Shown one piece after another: positions 53,682-62,424 of a stretch of DNA of 64,000 nt (within the stretch, counting starts at the first letter, position 1; each line of letters opens with the position of its first letter). The notes beneath the pieces were generated by a model. The model had not been told where the DNA came from and searched no databases. It saw nothing but the letters and a program-made list of their open reading frames with translations. The stretch comes from Amycolatopsis sp. CA-128772 (GTDB taxonomy: Bacteria > Actinomycetota > Actinomycetes > Mycobacteriales > Pseudonocardiaceae). The stretch lies in NCBI RefSeq assembly GCF_002904295.1, contig NZ_PPHG01000023.1, positions 1-64,000 of the forward strand, written 5' to 3'. A program made the translations under genes and the position numbers.

Positions 53682-54930
53682 CCGCCGGCTCCTTCGCTTC
53701 GGCCACCACCGCCGTCACCGGCTTCAGTCCGGCGAGGACGGTGAACGCGAGCCCGCAGCACCCGGCGAGCACGAGCCACGGTAGCAGCGCGCTCCCGGCC
53801 AGCAGCGCGGTGAACGTCACCGGCGCGATGACGCGGGCGGCGCCCCACAGCAGTTCCTCCAGCCCGAAGTAGCGCCCGCGCAGGTGCGGCGGAGCCAGCG
53901 CGACGGTGAGCGCGCTGCTCGTCGGCGCCTGCAGCAGTTCCGCGGCGGTGAACACCGCGGTCGCCACCGTGAGCACGGCGATCGCCACGCCGGGCACCGC
54001 CGACGGCACCACCGCGAACAGCACGAACGACAGCGCCCACACCGCGGCCGCGACCTGCAGCACCCGGGGCCGGCCGCGGCCCTCCAGGCGGCTCGCCACC
54101 ACCGTCTGCCCGGCCACCACCAGCACCGTGTTGAGGGCGAACAGCAGGCCCGGCTGCCACGACGGCAGGTCGAGGGTGTCGATCACGTACGCCGACAGCA
54201 GCACGGTGAAAGCCAGGTCGCACAGGGCGAACACGAACACGGTCACCAGCACGCGCCGGAAGGCCCGGTCGGCGAGCACGGCCCGGTAGCCCGCCCGCGC
54301 CGCCGGCTCGCGGGGCGGGGGTGCGGGGGCGGCGGCCGCTCCGCGCCAGGAGGCGACCAGCCCGGCCGCGACCAGGAACGTCGCCGCGTTCGCCAGCACG
54401 ATCGCCGTGTAGCCACCGGTGCCGCCCCAGGCGACGAGCACGCCGCCGGCCAGTCCGCCGGCGCCGATGCCGACGTTGCGCAGCGCGCGGTCCATCGCGT
54501 ACCAGCGGGCGCGCTGGCCGTCGTCGGCCACCTGCGCCACGAGCGCGCTCGAGGCGGGCCAGAACAGTCCTTCGCCCCAGAACGTGAGGGCGGCCAGGGC
54601 GACCAGTTGCCACAGCGAGCCCGCGACGACGTAGCCGGCGAACGTCAGCACCCGCAGCAGGTTCGCGATGACGACGACCCGACGGGCGCCGAGCCGGTCG
54701 ACCAGCGGCCCCGCGAGCGGGCCCGCGGGCAGCGCCAGCAGCGCGGCGGCCGACAACGCCCCGCCGGCCACGGTCAGCGGGAGGCCCTTGGCCGCGTGGA
54801 AGTACACGACGGCGAACGGCAGGAACAGCCCCGTGCCGAGCGCGTCGACGGCCTGGGCGGCGACCAGGGGCCGCCGCCCGCGGGTGCGGGGCAGGCCGAG
54901 CAGTTCGGTGACCGTCATCGCCGTCCTCAC
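53674..54930 (-). CDS. MFS transporter, probable exporter of the RiPP product
   Basis: A 418-residue protein with about 12 transmembrane helices of the drug/macrolide-efflux type (GPLVDRLGARRVVVIANLLR is the loop 2-3 signature; RALRNVGIGAGGLAGG is in helix 5). GTG 54930 overlaps the YcaO gene stop (GTGA); ATG 54918 is an alternative start. Its place between YcaO and GNAT genes supports export of, or immunity to, the modified peptide. Confidence 0.85.
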   Translation of the reverse strand: MRTAMTVTELLGLPRTRGRRPLVAAQAVDALGTGLFLPFAVVYFHAAKGLPLTVAGGALSAAALLALPAGPLAGPLVDRLGARRVVVIANLLRVLTFAGYVVAGSLWQLVALAALTFWGEGLFWPASSALVAQVADDGQRARWYAMDRALRNVGIGAGGLAGGVLVAWGGTGGYTAIVLANAATFLVAAGLVASWRGAAAAPAPPPREPAARAGYRAVLADRAFRRVLVTVFVFALCDLAFTVLLSAYVIDTLDLPSWQPGLLFALNTVLVVAGQTVVASRLEGRGRPRVLQVAAAVWALSFVLFAVVPSAVPGVAIAVLTVATAVFTAAELLQAPTSSALTVALAPPHLRGRYFGLEELLWGAARVIAPVTFTALLAGSALLPWLVLAGCCGLAFTVLAGLKPVTAVVAEAKEPAGA

Positions 54931-57107
54931 GCGTGGGGGAGCGGGAAGGTGTTCAGCCGCTCCTCGGGCAGCGGCGCGGACCGCCAGCCGAGGTCGACGG
55001 CGGCGCGCCGCACCCGGCCGTCACCCCAGTACGGGAGCCCGGCGGGGAAGTTCGACACCAGGCCCGGCACGATCGTGTGCGCGGCGCGGAACCCGGCGGC
55101 CGCGACGTCCCGGGTGGTCAGGTCGACGCTGAGCACCTCGAACCCGCGCTCCTCCACGCGTTCCCGGTAGGCCTTCAGCCGTCGCTCGCCCAGCGCGGGC
55201 AGGCCTTCCCACGAACGCACCGGCAGGTCGCGCACCCACGGCGCCACCCGCGTCGCGGCCCGCGGGTCGAGGTAGACCTGCTGCTGGCACAGCAGGTCCA
55301 CGACGTCGCCGAAGTCTTCGCGGTAGGAGTCGAGGTAGCGGCGGTCGGCGCGGTAGGGCTTGAGGTTGCCCAGGTGCGGCAGGTCCGCCTGCATCCCGGC
55401 GAGCTCACGCTCGTCGTCGAGGGCGAGGCAGGTGTGGTGCAGCGTGAACCCTTCGGCCAGCGCCTTCTTGGCCGCCTCGAACGCGTCGGGACGCGTGGCG
55501 AACCCGATCGAGAGCCAGCGCCGGGCGCGGTCGAACACGGCCGCGGCGACGATCGGGACGGCGAATTCGTTGTCCAGCGGGATCAGCGTGACGTCGTAGG
55601 TCCCGGTGGTGTCCGCGATCAGCGCCTGCAGCTCGGCCGGGATCGCCAGCCGGCGCAGCCGCGGGGTGTTGGCCCACCAGATCATGGTCGCGTCGCGTTC
55701 GAGCACCTCCTCCAGCCCGGACGTCACGGCGTGCTCTTCGCTGGTCCCGCCGGCCAGCCCGGCGATCAGCGGATCGGTGAAGCGGCCGCTGTCGGCCTCC
55801 GGCGAAACGAGGCAGGCGGGCACCCACACGGCTTCTCCCGTGGTGTGGGAAAAGGCCTCGAGCCACGTGCATTCCGTGTCGGGCGTGAGGGGCTCGAAGG
55901 GGAAGCCGGGGGTGGCGTACTGCCGTGGCGAGTACAGGTTCAGCCGGCGTGGGTCGAGCGCGGGCACGCCGTCGCGGCGCAACGTCCGGTAGCTCGCGCG
56001 CCGGAGTTCGCGTTCCGGGGGCAGCCAGCTGCCGCAGTAGCGCTCGACGGCTTCGCCGATCGCGGAGTCGCGGGCGAGGTCGAAGTCGTGCCAGGAGGTG
56101 CCGAACGCCTGGCGGTCGTTGGGCCAGCCGACGACCCGGCGCATGTCCGCGACGTCGACCGCGCACACCTTCAGCCGGGCGGGCATGCCCTGGGCGGGCG
56201 GGAGTTCGTGGACCGCCGTCACGATGCCGGTCCGGTCGTCGACGAGCAGGTCGGGTCGCGGACCGCGGGGCTCGACCGGCCGGGGGCGGTCCGGCAGCGG
56301 CAGCACGGGCCGGGGCAGCACGGTCAGCCGGGCGGGGTCGAGCTCGAGCTCGCCGGTGGTCGTCTCGGCGGGTTCGCCGGCGAGCCAGCGGTCGAGCTGG
56401 ACGGCGAGCACGGTCAGCATCCACTGGGCGTCGCCCGGGCGGAACCGGCGGCCGGGTGGCGGGTCCGCGGTGGCGAAGGCGTCGACCACCCGCGGGTCGA
56501 GGGCCGCCGCGCGGCGCCGGGCGAGCACGTCGGCGAAGTCGGGCCCGGTGCCGCCGGGGGTGATCGCCGGCCCGGCGAGGCCCTGGCCGCGCTCGCAGCG
56601 GAAGGGCAGCAGCCGCAGCCCGCGGTCCGTGCAGTACGCATCGAGGGCGGTGAGTTCGGAATACGCCGGGTGGGTGAAGGCGGCGACGACTACGGTGTCG
56701 GCCGGGTCGGCGGGGAAGGGGCGGCCGTCGAAGTCGGAAAGGGTTTCGACCCGCGCGTAGCCCGCCGGTGCGAGGATCCGCGCGAGCGGCACGGTGAACT
56801 CGGGTGTGCCGGCGATGAGCACGGTCGTCGAGGCGGGGGTCCGGGCGCCGGCGCGGTCCGCGGTGGGGCGGAGGCTGCCGTCCTCGGCGAGGACGTCGAG
56901 CACTTCCGCGTAGGCGGGGTCCACTCCGGACAGCAGCTGCGCGCGGGTGCGGGTGCCGTCGCAGCGCGCGAGCCACGCGCGGAACTCCCCGGTGGGCGCG
57001 GTGATCCGGTACTGGCCGCCGTTCGGCGTGATGAGCAGGCACAGCGCCGGTTCGAGGTCGTGCACCTCGATCCCGGTCAGTTCCAGGCGGACGTCGTCGG
57101 ACGGCAT
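54927..57107 (-). CDS. Fused leader-binding/YcaO cyclodehydratase-type RiPP enzyme
   Basis: A 726-residue fusion. Residues 1-270 are the ThiF/E1-like 'ocin' module that binds the leader peptide (TTVLIAGTPEFTVPLARIL; VVVAAFTHPAYSELTALDAY). From about 300 the YcaO domain follows (SWHDFDLARDSAIGEAVERY; AVTSGLEEVLERDATMIWW) with glutamates of the ATP/Mg site, and the C-terminus ends LNTFPLPHA, a proline-rich tail as in YcaO cyclodehydratases. Such fusions phosphorylate backbone amides and usually make azolines from Cys/Ser/Thr. The adjacent precursor has none of these in its repeats. ATG 57107 lies 82 bases after the precursor gene. Confidence 0.88.
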   Translation of the reverse strand: MPSDDVRLELTGIEVHDLEPALCLLITPNGGQYRITAPTGEFRAWLARCDGTRTRAQLLSGVDPAYAEVLDVLAEDGSLRPTADRAGARTPASTTVLIAGTPEFTVPLARILAPAGYARVETLSDFDGRPFPADPADTVVVAAFTHPAYSELTALDAYCTDRGLRLLPFRCERGQGLAGPAITPGGTGPDFADVLARRRAAALDPRVVDAFATADPPPGRRFRPGDAQWMLTVLAVQLDRWLAGEPAETTTGELELDPARLTVLPRPVLPLPDRPRPVEPRGPRPDLLVDDRTGIVTAVHELPPAQGMPARLKVCAVDVADMRRVVGWPNDRQAFGTSWHDFDLARDSAIGEAVERYCGSWLPPERELRRASYRTLRRDGVPALDPRRLNLYSPRQYATPGFPFEPLTPDTECTWLEAFSHTTGEAVWVPACLVSPEADSGRFTDPLIAGLAGGTSEEHAVTSGLEEVLERDATMIWWANTPRLRRLAIPAELQALIADTTGTYDVTLIPLDNEFAVPIVAAAVFDRARRWLSIGFATRPDAFEAAKKALAEGFTLHHTCLALDDERELAGMQADLPHLGNLKPYRADRRYLDSYREDFGDVVDLLCQQQVYLDPRAATRVAPWVRDLPVRSWEGLPALGERRLKAYRERVEERGFEVLSVDLTTRDVAAAGFRAAHTIVPGLVSNFPAGLPYWGDGRVRRAAVDLGWRSAPLPEERLNTFPLPHA

Positions 57108-57134
57108 GGCGGACCCCCTTGGTCGGATACGGGC

Positions 57135-57165
57135 GTGCCGCGGCCCCGGGGCGGGGCCGCGGCAC
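57135..57165 (-). terminator. Intercistronic hairpin between precursor peptide and YcaO genes
   Basis: Perfect 13-bp stem (57135-57147 with 57153-57165), 5-base loop. Partial terminators in this position are common in RiPP operons and raise precursor over enzyme mRNA. Confidence 0.75.
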
Positions 57166-57189
57166 GGGCCGGGCGGAAGAGCGGGCGGG

Positions 57190-57324
57190 CTACTTCGCCG
57201 AAGCGCGGTTGTGGACGACGGCCCGGTTGTGGACCACCGCGCGGTTGTGGACGACGGCGCGGTTGTGGACCACGGCGCGGTTGTGGACGACGGCGGCGGT
57301 GGGGCGCTCGAAGGACGAGATCAA
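57190..57324 (-). CDS. RiPP precursor peptide with five VVHNRA repeats
   Basis: A 44-residue peptide: short leader (ISSFERPTAA after the initiator), five exact copies of VVHNRA, then SAK. The TTG start at 57324 lies 5 bases after a full AGGAGG site, which fixes it; the longer open frame upstream has no such site. The repeats have no Cys, Ser or Thr, so classical azole formation cannot occur in them. His, Asn or the N-terminus of each unit are possible targets. The gene stands first in an operon with YcaO fusion, MFS exporter and GNAT. No known precursor family comes to mind. Confidence 0.8.
   Translation of the reverse strand: MISSFERPTAAVVHNRAVVHNRAVVHNRAVVHNRAVVHNRASAK
57204..57293. repeat. 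Five tandem 18-bp repeats inside the precursor gene
   Basis: The core GGTTGTGG recurs at 57207, 57225, 57243, 57261 and 57279, an exact 18-base period. Copies differ only at a few third-codon positions, so the hexapeptide is conserved while the DNA drifts or has recently expanded. Confidence 0.95.
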
Positions 57325-57506
57325 GGTTTCCTCCTGCTGGGTCGGGTCTCCGGTGTGGATTCCGGGACGGGGTGACGTGAACAAGTTTGTGGTCCGGGGG
57401 TGCACTCTGACGTCTTCAAAAGTGCGATCCGCACACCCGGGCTCCGGAGTTGTGCACGGGCGGGGATGTGCGAAACCCACGGGAGCCCGGGTGACGCACG
57501 CACGAA

Positions 57507-57537
57507 CGCCCCGCCACCCACGAGGGGTGACGGGGCG
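57507..57537 (-). terminator. Hairpin terminator after the DUF1996 gene
   Basis: Arms 57507-57519 and 57525-57537 pair over 13 positions with one mismatch, 22 bases beyond the DUF1996 stop. It separates that gene from the RiPP operon. Confidence 0.65.
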
Positions 57538-57559
57538 CTCGAAGGGGCGTCCGAAGTGG

Positions 57560-58990
57560 TCAGGCCCGGCAGGTCCGCCCGCGGTTCACGCAGTTGACCA
57601 GCCCGTTCATGATCCGCTGCGACATCACGTTGGCGAAGTCGTCGTGGTCGGAACCCGGGTTGTGCTTCTCCTGCGGGAAAGCGTCCACTTTGTACTGCTT
57701 CTTCACCTGGATGTCGTGCGGGATGTCGTAGGTCAGCGAGATCTGCAGCTGCGGCACGGCCTTGAACCCCTTGGCGCACCGGCCGGACTGGTCCGGGAAC
57801 ACGATGTGCGTCCGGTGGTTGGCGCTGTCGGTGTTCTTGCCGTCCCAGCAGCTCGGGAACGTGTGGATGCGCTTGACCTTGCTGCCCTGCGGGCAGATCG
57901 GGTACTTGTCGGTGACGCGGTTCTCGAAGCCGGTGCAGGTCCAGCTCGCCTTGGCGTTGGCCGGCCCGTTCGTCGACACCTTCGCGTCGCCGTAGAGCAC
58001 GCGCAGGAAGCGCGGCATCGCGACGACCTTGCCGACCGGGCTGCCGCGGAAGGTGATCTGCACCCGCTGCGGCCGCAGGATCTGACCGTCGTTGCCGGGC
58101 AGCTCGTTGTTCTCGTCCTGGCCCGGCAGCGCGCCGCCGGCGGTGGTGGACGGCGGCGGCGTCGGCGTGCCGGTGTCCTTGCCCGGCTTGGTCGCGCACG
58201 GGGCGAGCCCGCCGAGGTCACCGGGCTTCGGCGCGAACCGGCCGATCGCGGTGGCGATCCGGTCGATGATCGCGGCGCGGCGATCCTTGAGCGGGTTCAG
58301 GATGGCGTTGCGCACGAAGTCCGGGCCGCCCTGGCCCTGCGTCGCAGCGATGCGCTGGTTGGCTTCGTCGGCCTGGCCGTCGAGCTGGTCGAGGTTGCTG
58401 TCGACCTCGGCCATGGCCTGGTCGGGGATGTCGGTCAGCTTGCTGGCCACGTCCGGGCAGGCCACCTGGGCGGTCTTGCTCTCCCGGTCGGCCTGCGCCC
58501 GGTCGCCGTCGGGGGCCTTGGCGGGCTCGTTCTTCTCCTCCTCGCCGGTGTCGATGCGCACGACCGGCCAGAAGTAGGCGGACTTGTCGCCGTTGCGGCA
58601 GGTGGTGCCCGCCTTGACCAGGCTCTTGTTGTTCGAGTCGGCGTTGGCCGAGAGGTTGCCGACGTAGTCGTGCAGGTGCTGGGCGCCGTTGCGGACGCCC
58701 GGCTGGGCGATGAAGTTGTCCGGGTTGAAGTGCTGGTTCTCGTTGCGGCCGCAGTCGACGGTGAACGTGCCGGTCGACGCCCCGGTGACCGGGCGCGGGT
58801 CGAACTGGTTCGGCTTCACCTTCAGGATGTCGACGAAGAAGGCGGGGTTCGCTTCGTCGGCGCTCGCTTCACCGGTGTTGCCGGTGGTCGTCGCGACGAC
58901 GATGCCGCCGACCGCGATCGCGAGGGCGAGACCGCCGGTCGCGATCTTCGTGCGGCGGGACAGCCGATGCCGTCCTTGGGTGCGGGACAT
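57560..58990 (-). CDS. Secreted DUF1996-domain protein
   Basis: A 476-residue protein. The N-terminal signal or anchor (RRTKIATGGLALAIAVGGIV) lies at about residues 12-31. The DUF1996 domain is split by a spacer: the first half has DCGRNENQHFNPDNFIAQPG and GAQHLHDYVGN, and the second FPSCWDGKNTDSANHRTHIV. About 150 residues between them are charged and Pro/Thr-rich. DUF1996 has no proven function; it is usually secreted and shows His/Asp/Cys clusters suggestive of metal or glycan binding. ATG 58990 follows a GGAGGA site. Confidence 0.85.
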   Translation of the reverse strand: MSRTQGRHRLSRRTKIATGGLALAIAVGGIVVATTTGNTGEASADEANPAFFVDILKVKPNQFDPRPVTGASTGTFTVDCGRNENQHFNPDNFIAQPGVRNGAQHLHDYVGNLSANADSNNKSLVKAGTTCRNGDKSAYFWPVVRIDTGEEEKNEPAKAPDGDRAQADRESKTAQVACPDVASKLTDIPDQAMAEVDSNLDQLDGQADEANQRIAATQGQGGPDFVRNAILNPLKDRRAAIIDRIATAIGRFAPKPGDLGGLAPCATKPGKDTGTPTPPPSTTAGGALPGQDENNELPGNDGQILRPQRVQITFRGSPVGKVVAMPRFLRVLYGDAKVSTNGPANAKASWTCTGFENRVTDKYPICPQGSKVKRIHTFPSCWDGKNTDSANHRTHIVFPDQSGRCAKGFKAVPQLQISLTYDIPHDIQVKKQYKVDAFPQEKHNPGSDHDDFANVMSQRIMNGLVNCVNRGRTCRA

Positions 58991-59491
58991 GGGAAGATCC
59001 TCCGGATGTCGGGCTGGCGGGCGCGCACGGCTGTCGACCGGGTGCGAGCCCCAGGCTCGCCGGCGGTCAGGCGGGGTCCGTGCGCGAAGTTCTGGCAATG
59101 GGTTGCGTCGGCAGGAACGACACCCGGCTGGTCCACTGACCCGACATCAGTGGTCGCGCGGCTCACCTGCCCGTGGCCGCGCCGTCAACCGGCTGGTTAT
59201 CGTTCCGTTATGCAACCTACACGGGCATTTGACACCGGGCAAGAAGTTCTTTTCCGTCGTCACGAACCGTCAGGCCAGGTTCGCGTTTCCGTCACCGAAC
59301 CGGCCGCTGACCTGGAGATTTACCCTGTTCGGGGTGGTCGCGGAAAAAAGTTTGAACCGAACTGAACCGGCAGCCGTATGCCTGAGTGAGACCCGGCGAA
59401 TGCCCACGGTCCGGAAGCGCGGGTAAATGGCCGGGGAATGCGTTGATGGCGGTCATTCACGCCCGCGAACCGCCGAAACCGGCTCCGGTTT
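58991..59491. other. Intergenic region of 501 bases between the sigma factor and DUF1996 genes
   Basis: No supportable gene. It has AT-richer patches (for example 59190-59260 and an A6 run near 59345) and a small hairpin (59044-59050 with 59054-59060). TTGCCC and TAGGTT spaced by 17 bases on the minus strand near 59220-59250 could be the DUF1996 promoter, but this is weak. Confidence 0.5.
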
Positions 59492-60106
59492 TCAGGATGT
59501 CGCCGGAGTTCCCGCCAGCAGCTGCCGCAGCGTGGTCAAGGCGCGGTGCTGGGCGACGCGGACCGCGCCGGCGCTGGCGAGGCCGACCGCGGCGGCCGTC
59601 TCCTCCGCCGTCAGGCCGAGGATGATGCGCAGGACGAGGATTTCGCGCTGGCGCGGCGGGAGCGTGTCGAGCAGCCCGGCCGACCAGTCCAGCGCCGCCG
59701 ACCGCTCGGCCGCTTCGCCCGTGGGGTCCGCGCCGCCGTCGCGGTCCGCGGGCGGCTCGGCGACCGGGCTGGTGCGGTCGCGCGCCCGGCGGCGGTGGAA
59801 GTCGGCGACCTTGTGCGCGGCGATGCCGAAGACGAACGGCAGGAACCCGTCGGCGCCCCTGGCGTACCCGGGCAGCGCCCGGACGATCGCGAGGAGCACG
59901 TCCTGCGCGCAGTCCTCGGCGTCGGACGAACCGTCCTGCCACGTGCGGAGCCGGCCCAGGCAGTAGCGGTACACCATCGGCCGCAGCGCGCGGAGCAGCC
60001 CGGCGACCGCGGCGCGGTTGCCCTGCACCGCCGACCGGACGAGCAGCGGGTCGAGGGAGAACGTCACCGTGGGCGCGGGACCACCCTCGGTGGAATGCGG
60101 CGTCAT
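59492..60106 (-). CDS. ECF-type RNA polymerase sigma factor (ShbA/SigD-like)
   Basis: A 204-residue sigma factor. Region 2 contains YRYCLGRL, DAEDCAQDVLLAIVRALPGY and FVFGIAAHKVADFHR; region 4 is LPPRQREILVLRIILGLTAEETAAAVGLASAGAVRVAQHRAL in pattern. The FVxGIAAHKVADxHR stretch is characteristic of the SigD/ShbA group of actinobacteria, which controls the principal sigma factor gene in Streptomyces and stress or starvation genes in Mycobacterium. No anti-sigma gene is adjacent, as is usual for this group. Confidence 0.88.
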   Translation of the reverse strand: MTPHSTEGGPAPTVTFSLDPLLVRSAVQGNRAAVAGLLRALRPMVYRYCLGRLRTWQDGSSDAEDCAQDVLLAIVRALPGYARGADGFLPFVFGIAAHKVADFHRRRARDRTSPVAEPPADRDGGADPTGEAAERSAALDWSAGLLDTLPPRQREILVLRIILGLTAEETAAAVGLASAGAVRVAQHRALTTLRQLLAGTPATS

Positions 60107-60350
60107 CCGGCCTCACCCCCTTCTTCCCGCCTCCGGCAACGGACGGTCACGACGCTAAGTGACTCCGCGTGGCCGCCGCACCGGCCGGGTGACCATGGAA
60201 AACCGGGTCTTCCGGCCCTGGTGACCGGCACCGGGGTGTGTCTGCCCGCCGCCGGTGCGGGCGGCCGGGCCGAACGGCCCTATCGGGGGACACGGCGTAC
60301 CGATCACGCTGGTGGCCGGGGATTATTCACAGGAGAAACACAGGGACGCG

Positions 60351-60755
60351 ATGGTGGACGACGTGGGCTTCGGGCTGCTGCTGGACCGGCAGCAGTGCCT
60401 CGCCTTGCTCCGGACGGCGAGCCTCGGCCGGGTGATCTTCACCCACCGGGCGATGCCCGCCGTCCGCCCGGTGCGCTTCACGGTGGTCGACGACGCCGTG
60501 GTGTTCGCCGTGCCGGCCGGCAGCCCGCTGTACGCGGGCGCGCGCGACGCCGTCGTCGCCTTCGAAGCCGACGAGTTCGCCGACACCGGCGCCGGCTGGT
60601 ACGTCAGCCTGCTGGGCCGCGCCGCCGAATCCGGCGTCGTCGACTTCGGCGACACCTCCTGCGGGTGCCCGGGGGCCGTCCGGGCCGGTCACCGCTTCCT
60701 GCGCGTGCCCGCCGAGACGATCAGCGGGCACCGCATCGCGTGTCACGCGGAGTGA
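60351..60755 (+). CDS. Pyridoxamine 5'-phosphate oxidase-fold protein
   Basis: A 134-residue split-barrel flavin-type protein of the kind common in DosR-like regulons (QQCLALLRTASLGRVIFTH; MPAVRPVRFTVVDDAVVFAV). The cofactor may be FMN or F420. ATG 60351 has an AGGAG site further upstream and gives the normal length; the frame opening at 60255 adds non-family residues. It lies 148 bases before the two-component pair and probably belongs to the same stress response. Confidence 0.82.
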   Translation: MVDDVGFGLLLDRQQCLALLRTASLGRVIFTHRAMPAVRPVRFTVVDDAVVFAVPAGSPLYAGARDAVVAFEADEFADTGAGWYVSLLGRAAESGVVDFGDTSCGCPGAVRAGHRFLRVPAETISGHRIACHAE

Positions 60756-60903
60756 TTGCGCGGCATCCGTAACGGGATGGGTCCCGCCATCGACCCACCG
60801 GATGGACGAACCCGATGGGGCCGGCACGGGCAGTGACCTGTGGGACCCTTGACGGCCCGGGGCAGGCCCGGGATTCGCGCGGAGCCAGCGGAGTCGACGG
60901 GAC

Positions 60904-62424
60904 GTGGCGGACGAAATCAGCATGCCGGCGATCCTCGCGGCGGTGGGCGGCATCGCCCGCGAGCTGGACCTGCCGGCGTTGCTGACCCGCGCGGTCACCG
61001 CGACCTGCGAACTGCTCGGCGCCCGGCGCGGCCGGCTGGACCTGGCCGAGAGCGGCGTCGCCGAGTACGGCCGGGGCCCGCTCGGCGCGGGCGCGGTGCA
61101 GCTGCCGATCCGGGCCGGGGCGCAGACCTTCGGGACGCTCACCCTCGAACCCGGCGCCGGCCGGGAGTTCGGCCGCCGCGAGCGCGAGGTGCTCGGCGCC
61201 GTCACCGCGGCCACCGGGATGGCCGTCGAAAAGGCCCTGCTCGTCGACCAGATGCGCCGCCGCGAACGCTGGCTCGAGGCGTCCTACGACGTCACCCGCG
61301 CCCTGCTCGCCGCGCAGGACCTGCGAGCCACGCTGCGGCTGGTCGCCGAACGCGCCCGCGTCGTCGCCGGCGGGACGGCGGGCGCGATCGCGCGGCCCGA
61401 CGGCCCGGGACGGCTCGTGTTCGACGTCGTCGAGCCGCCGGGGGAGGACGCCGACCGGCTCACCGGGCTGACCGTGCCGACCGAAGGCACCGCCACCGGG
61501 ATGGCGTTCAGCACCCGGCGCCCGGTCGTGGTCCGCGACTACGGCGAGCACGTGCAGGAGCAGCAGCGCAACCACGCCGGGCCGATGCCGGCGATGATCA
61601 AGGACCTGGACTCGGCCATCTCGGTGCCGCTGATGGTCGGCGAGGAGACCCTCGGGGTGCTGGTGGTGGCCAAGTTCCGCGACCGGTCGCCGTTCACCGA
61701 CTCCGACGTCCAGCTGGCCGAGACGTTCGCCGGGCACGCCGCGCTGGCCGTCGAGTTCTCCCGGGCGCAGGACGCGCGCCAGCAGCTGGCGGTGTTCTCC
61801 GACCGCGACCGGATCGCCCGCGACCTGCACGACCTGGTGATCCAGCGGCTGTTCGCGACCGGGCTCGGGCTGGAGGGCGTCAGCAGGCTGATCGCCGACC
61901 CGGGGGTCGCCACGCGGGTCGCCGGGTTCGCCCAGGACCTCGACGGCACGATCCGCGAGATCCGCAACAGCATCTTTTCGCTGCAGGCCCCCGCGCAGGC
62001 GCAGGGCAGCCTCCGCGCGGAACTGCTGCGGGTGGCCGTCGACGCGCGCGACGCGCTCGGCTTCGAGCCGCGCGTCGGCTTCGACGGGCCGCTGGACGCC
62101 GCGGTGCCGGACGCGGTCCGCTCCGACTTGATCGCGACACTGCGGGAAGCGCTGACGAACGTGGCGCGGCACGCCGATGCGAAGTCGTCGTCGGTGGAGG
62201 TCACCGTGGACCGGTTCGGCCGCCGGCTCACGCTGGTCGTGCGCGACGACGGCGGCGGGCCGCCGGCCGAGGCGGGCCGGATCAGCGGGCTGGCCAACCT
62301 GGCCGCGCGGGCGGCCCGGTGGGGCGGCCACTGCGTGCTGGCGTCCGCCGGGGACGGCGGCTCCCGGCTGGAATGGACGGCGGACCTGCCGGCGATGACC
62401 GGCGAGCAGGGAGGTGGACGATGA
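60904..62424 (+). CDS. GAF-domain sensor histidine kinase (NarL/DevS branch)
   Basis: A 506-residue kinase. GAF-1 (about 20-115) and GAF-2 (about 138-285) precede the HisKA_3 box RDRIARDLHDLVIQRLF with phospho-acceptor H309, and a HATPase domain (REALTNVARHA; DDGGG). The domain order resembles mycobacterial DevS/DosT, but GAF-1 has no histidine at all, so it cannot hold haem in the DevS manner. No transmembrane segment is seen. The start GTG at 60904 is chosen by alignment with the GAF start. The stop overlaps the regulator start (ATGA). Confidence 0.88.
   Translation: MADEISMPAILAAVGGIARELDLPALLTRAVTATCELLGARRGRLDLAESGVAEYGRGPLGAGAVQLPIRAGAQTFGTLTLEPGAGREFGRREREVLGAVTAATGMAVEKALLVDQMRRRERWLEASYDVTRALLAAQDLRATLRLVAERARVVAGGTAGAIARPDGPGRLVFDVVEPPGEDADRLTGLTVPTEGTATGMAFSTRRPVVVRDYGEHVQEQQRNHAGPMPAMIKDLDSAISVPLMVGEETLGVLVVAKFRDRSPFTDSDVQLAETFAGHAALAVEFSRAQDARQQLAVFSDRDRIARDLHDLVIQRLFATGLGLEGVSRLIADPGVATRVAGFAQDLDGTIREIRNSIFSLQAPAQAQGSLRAELLRVAVDARDALGFEPRVGFDGPLDAAVPDAVRSDLIATLREALTNVARHADAKSSSVEVTVDRFGRRLTLVVRDDGGGPPAEAGRISGLANLAARAARWGGHCVLASAGDGGSRLEWTADLPAMTGEQGGGR

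Noticed and set aside
57204..57293. Tandem repeats that could be taken for a CRISPR or a minisatellite
   Set aside because: The 18-base units are contiguous, without spacers, and encode an in-frame hexapeptide behind a strong ribosome binding site.
60830..60860. GGGAC...GCCC string upstream of the histidine kinase, considered as a DosR box
   Set aside because: It does not keep the GGGAC/GTCCC palindrome with the required spacing.
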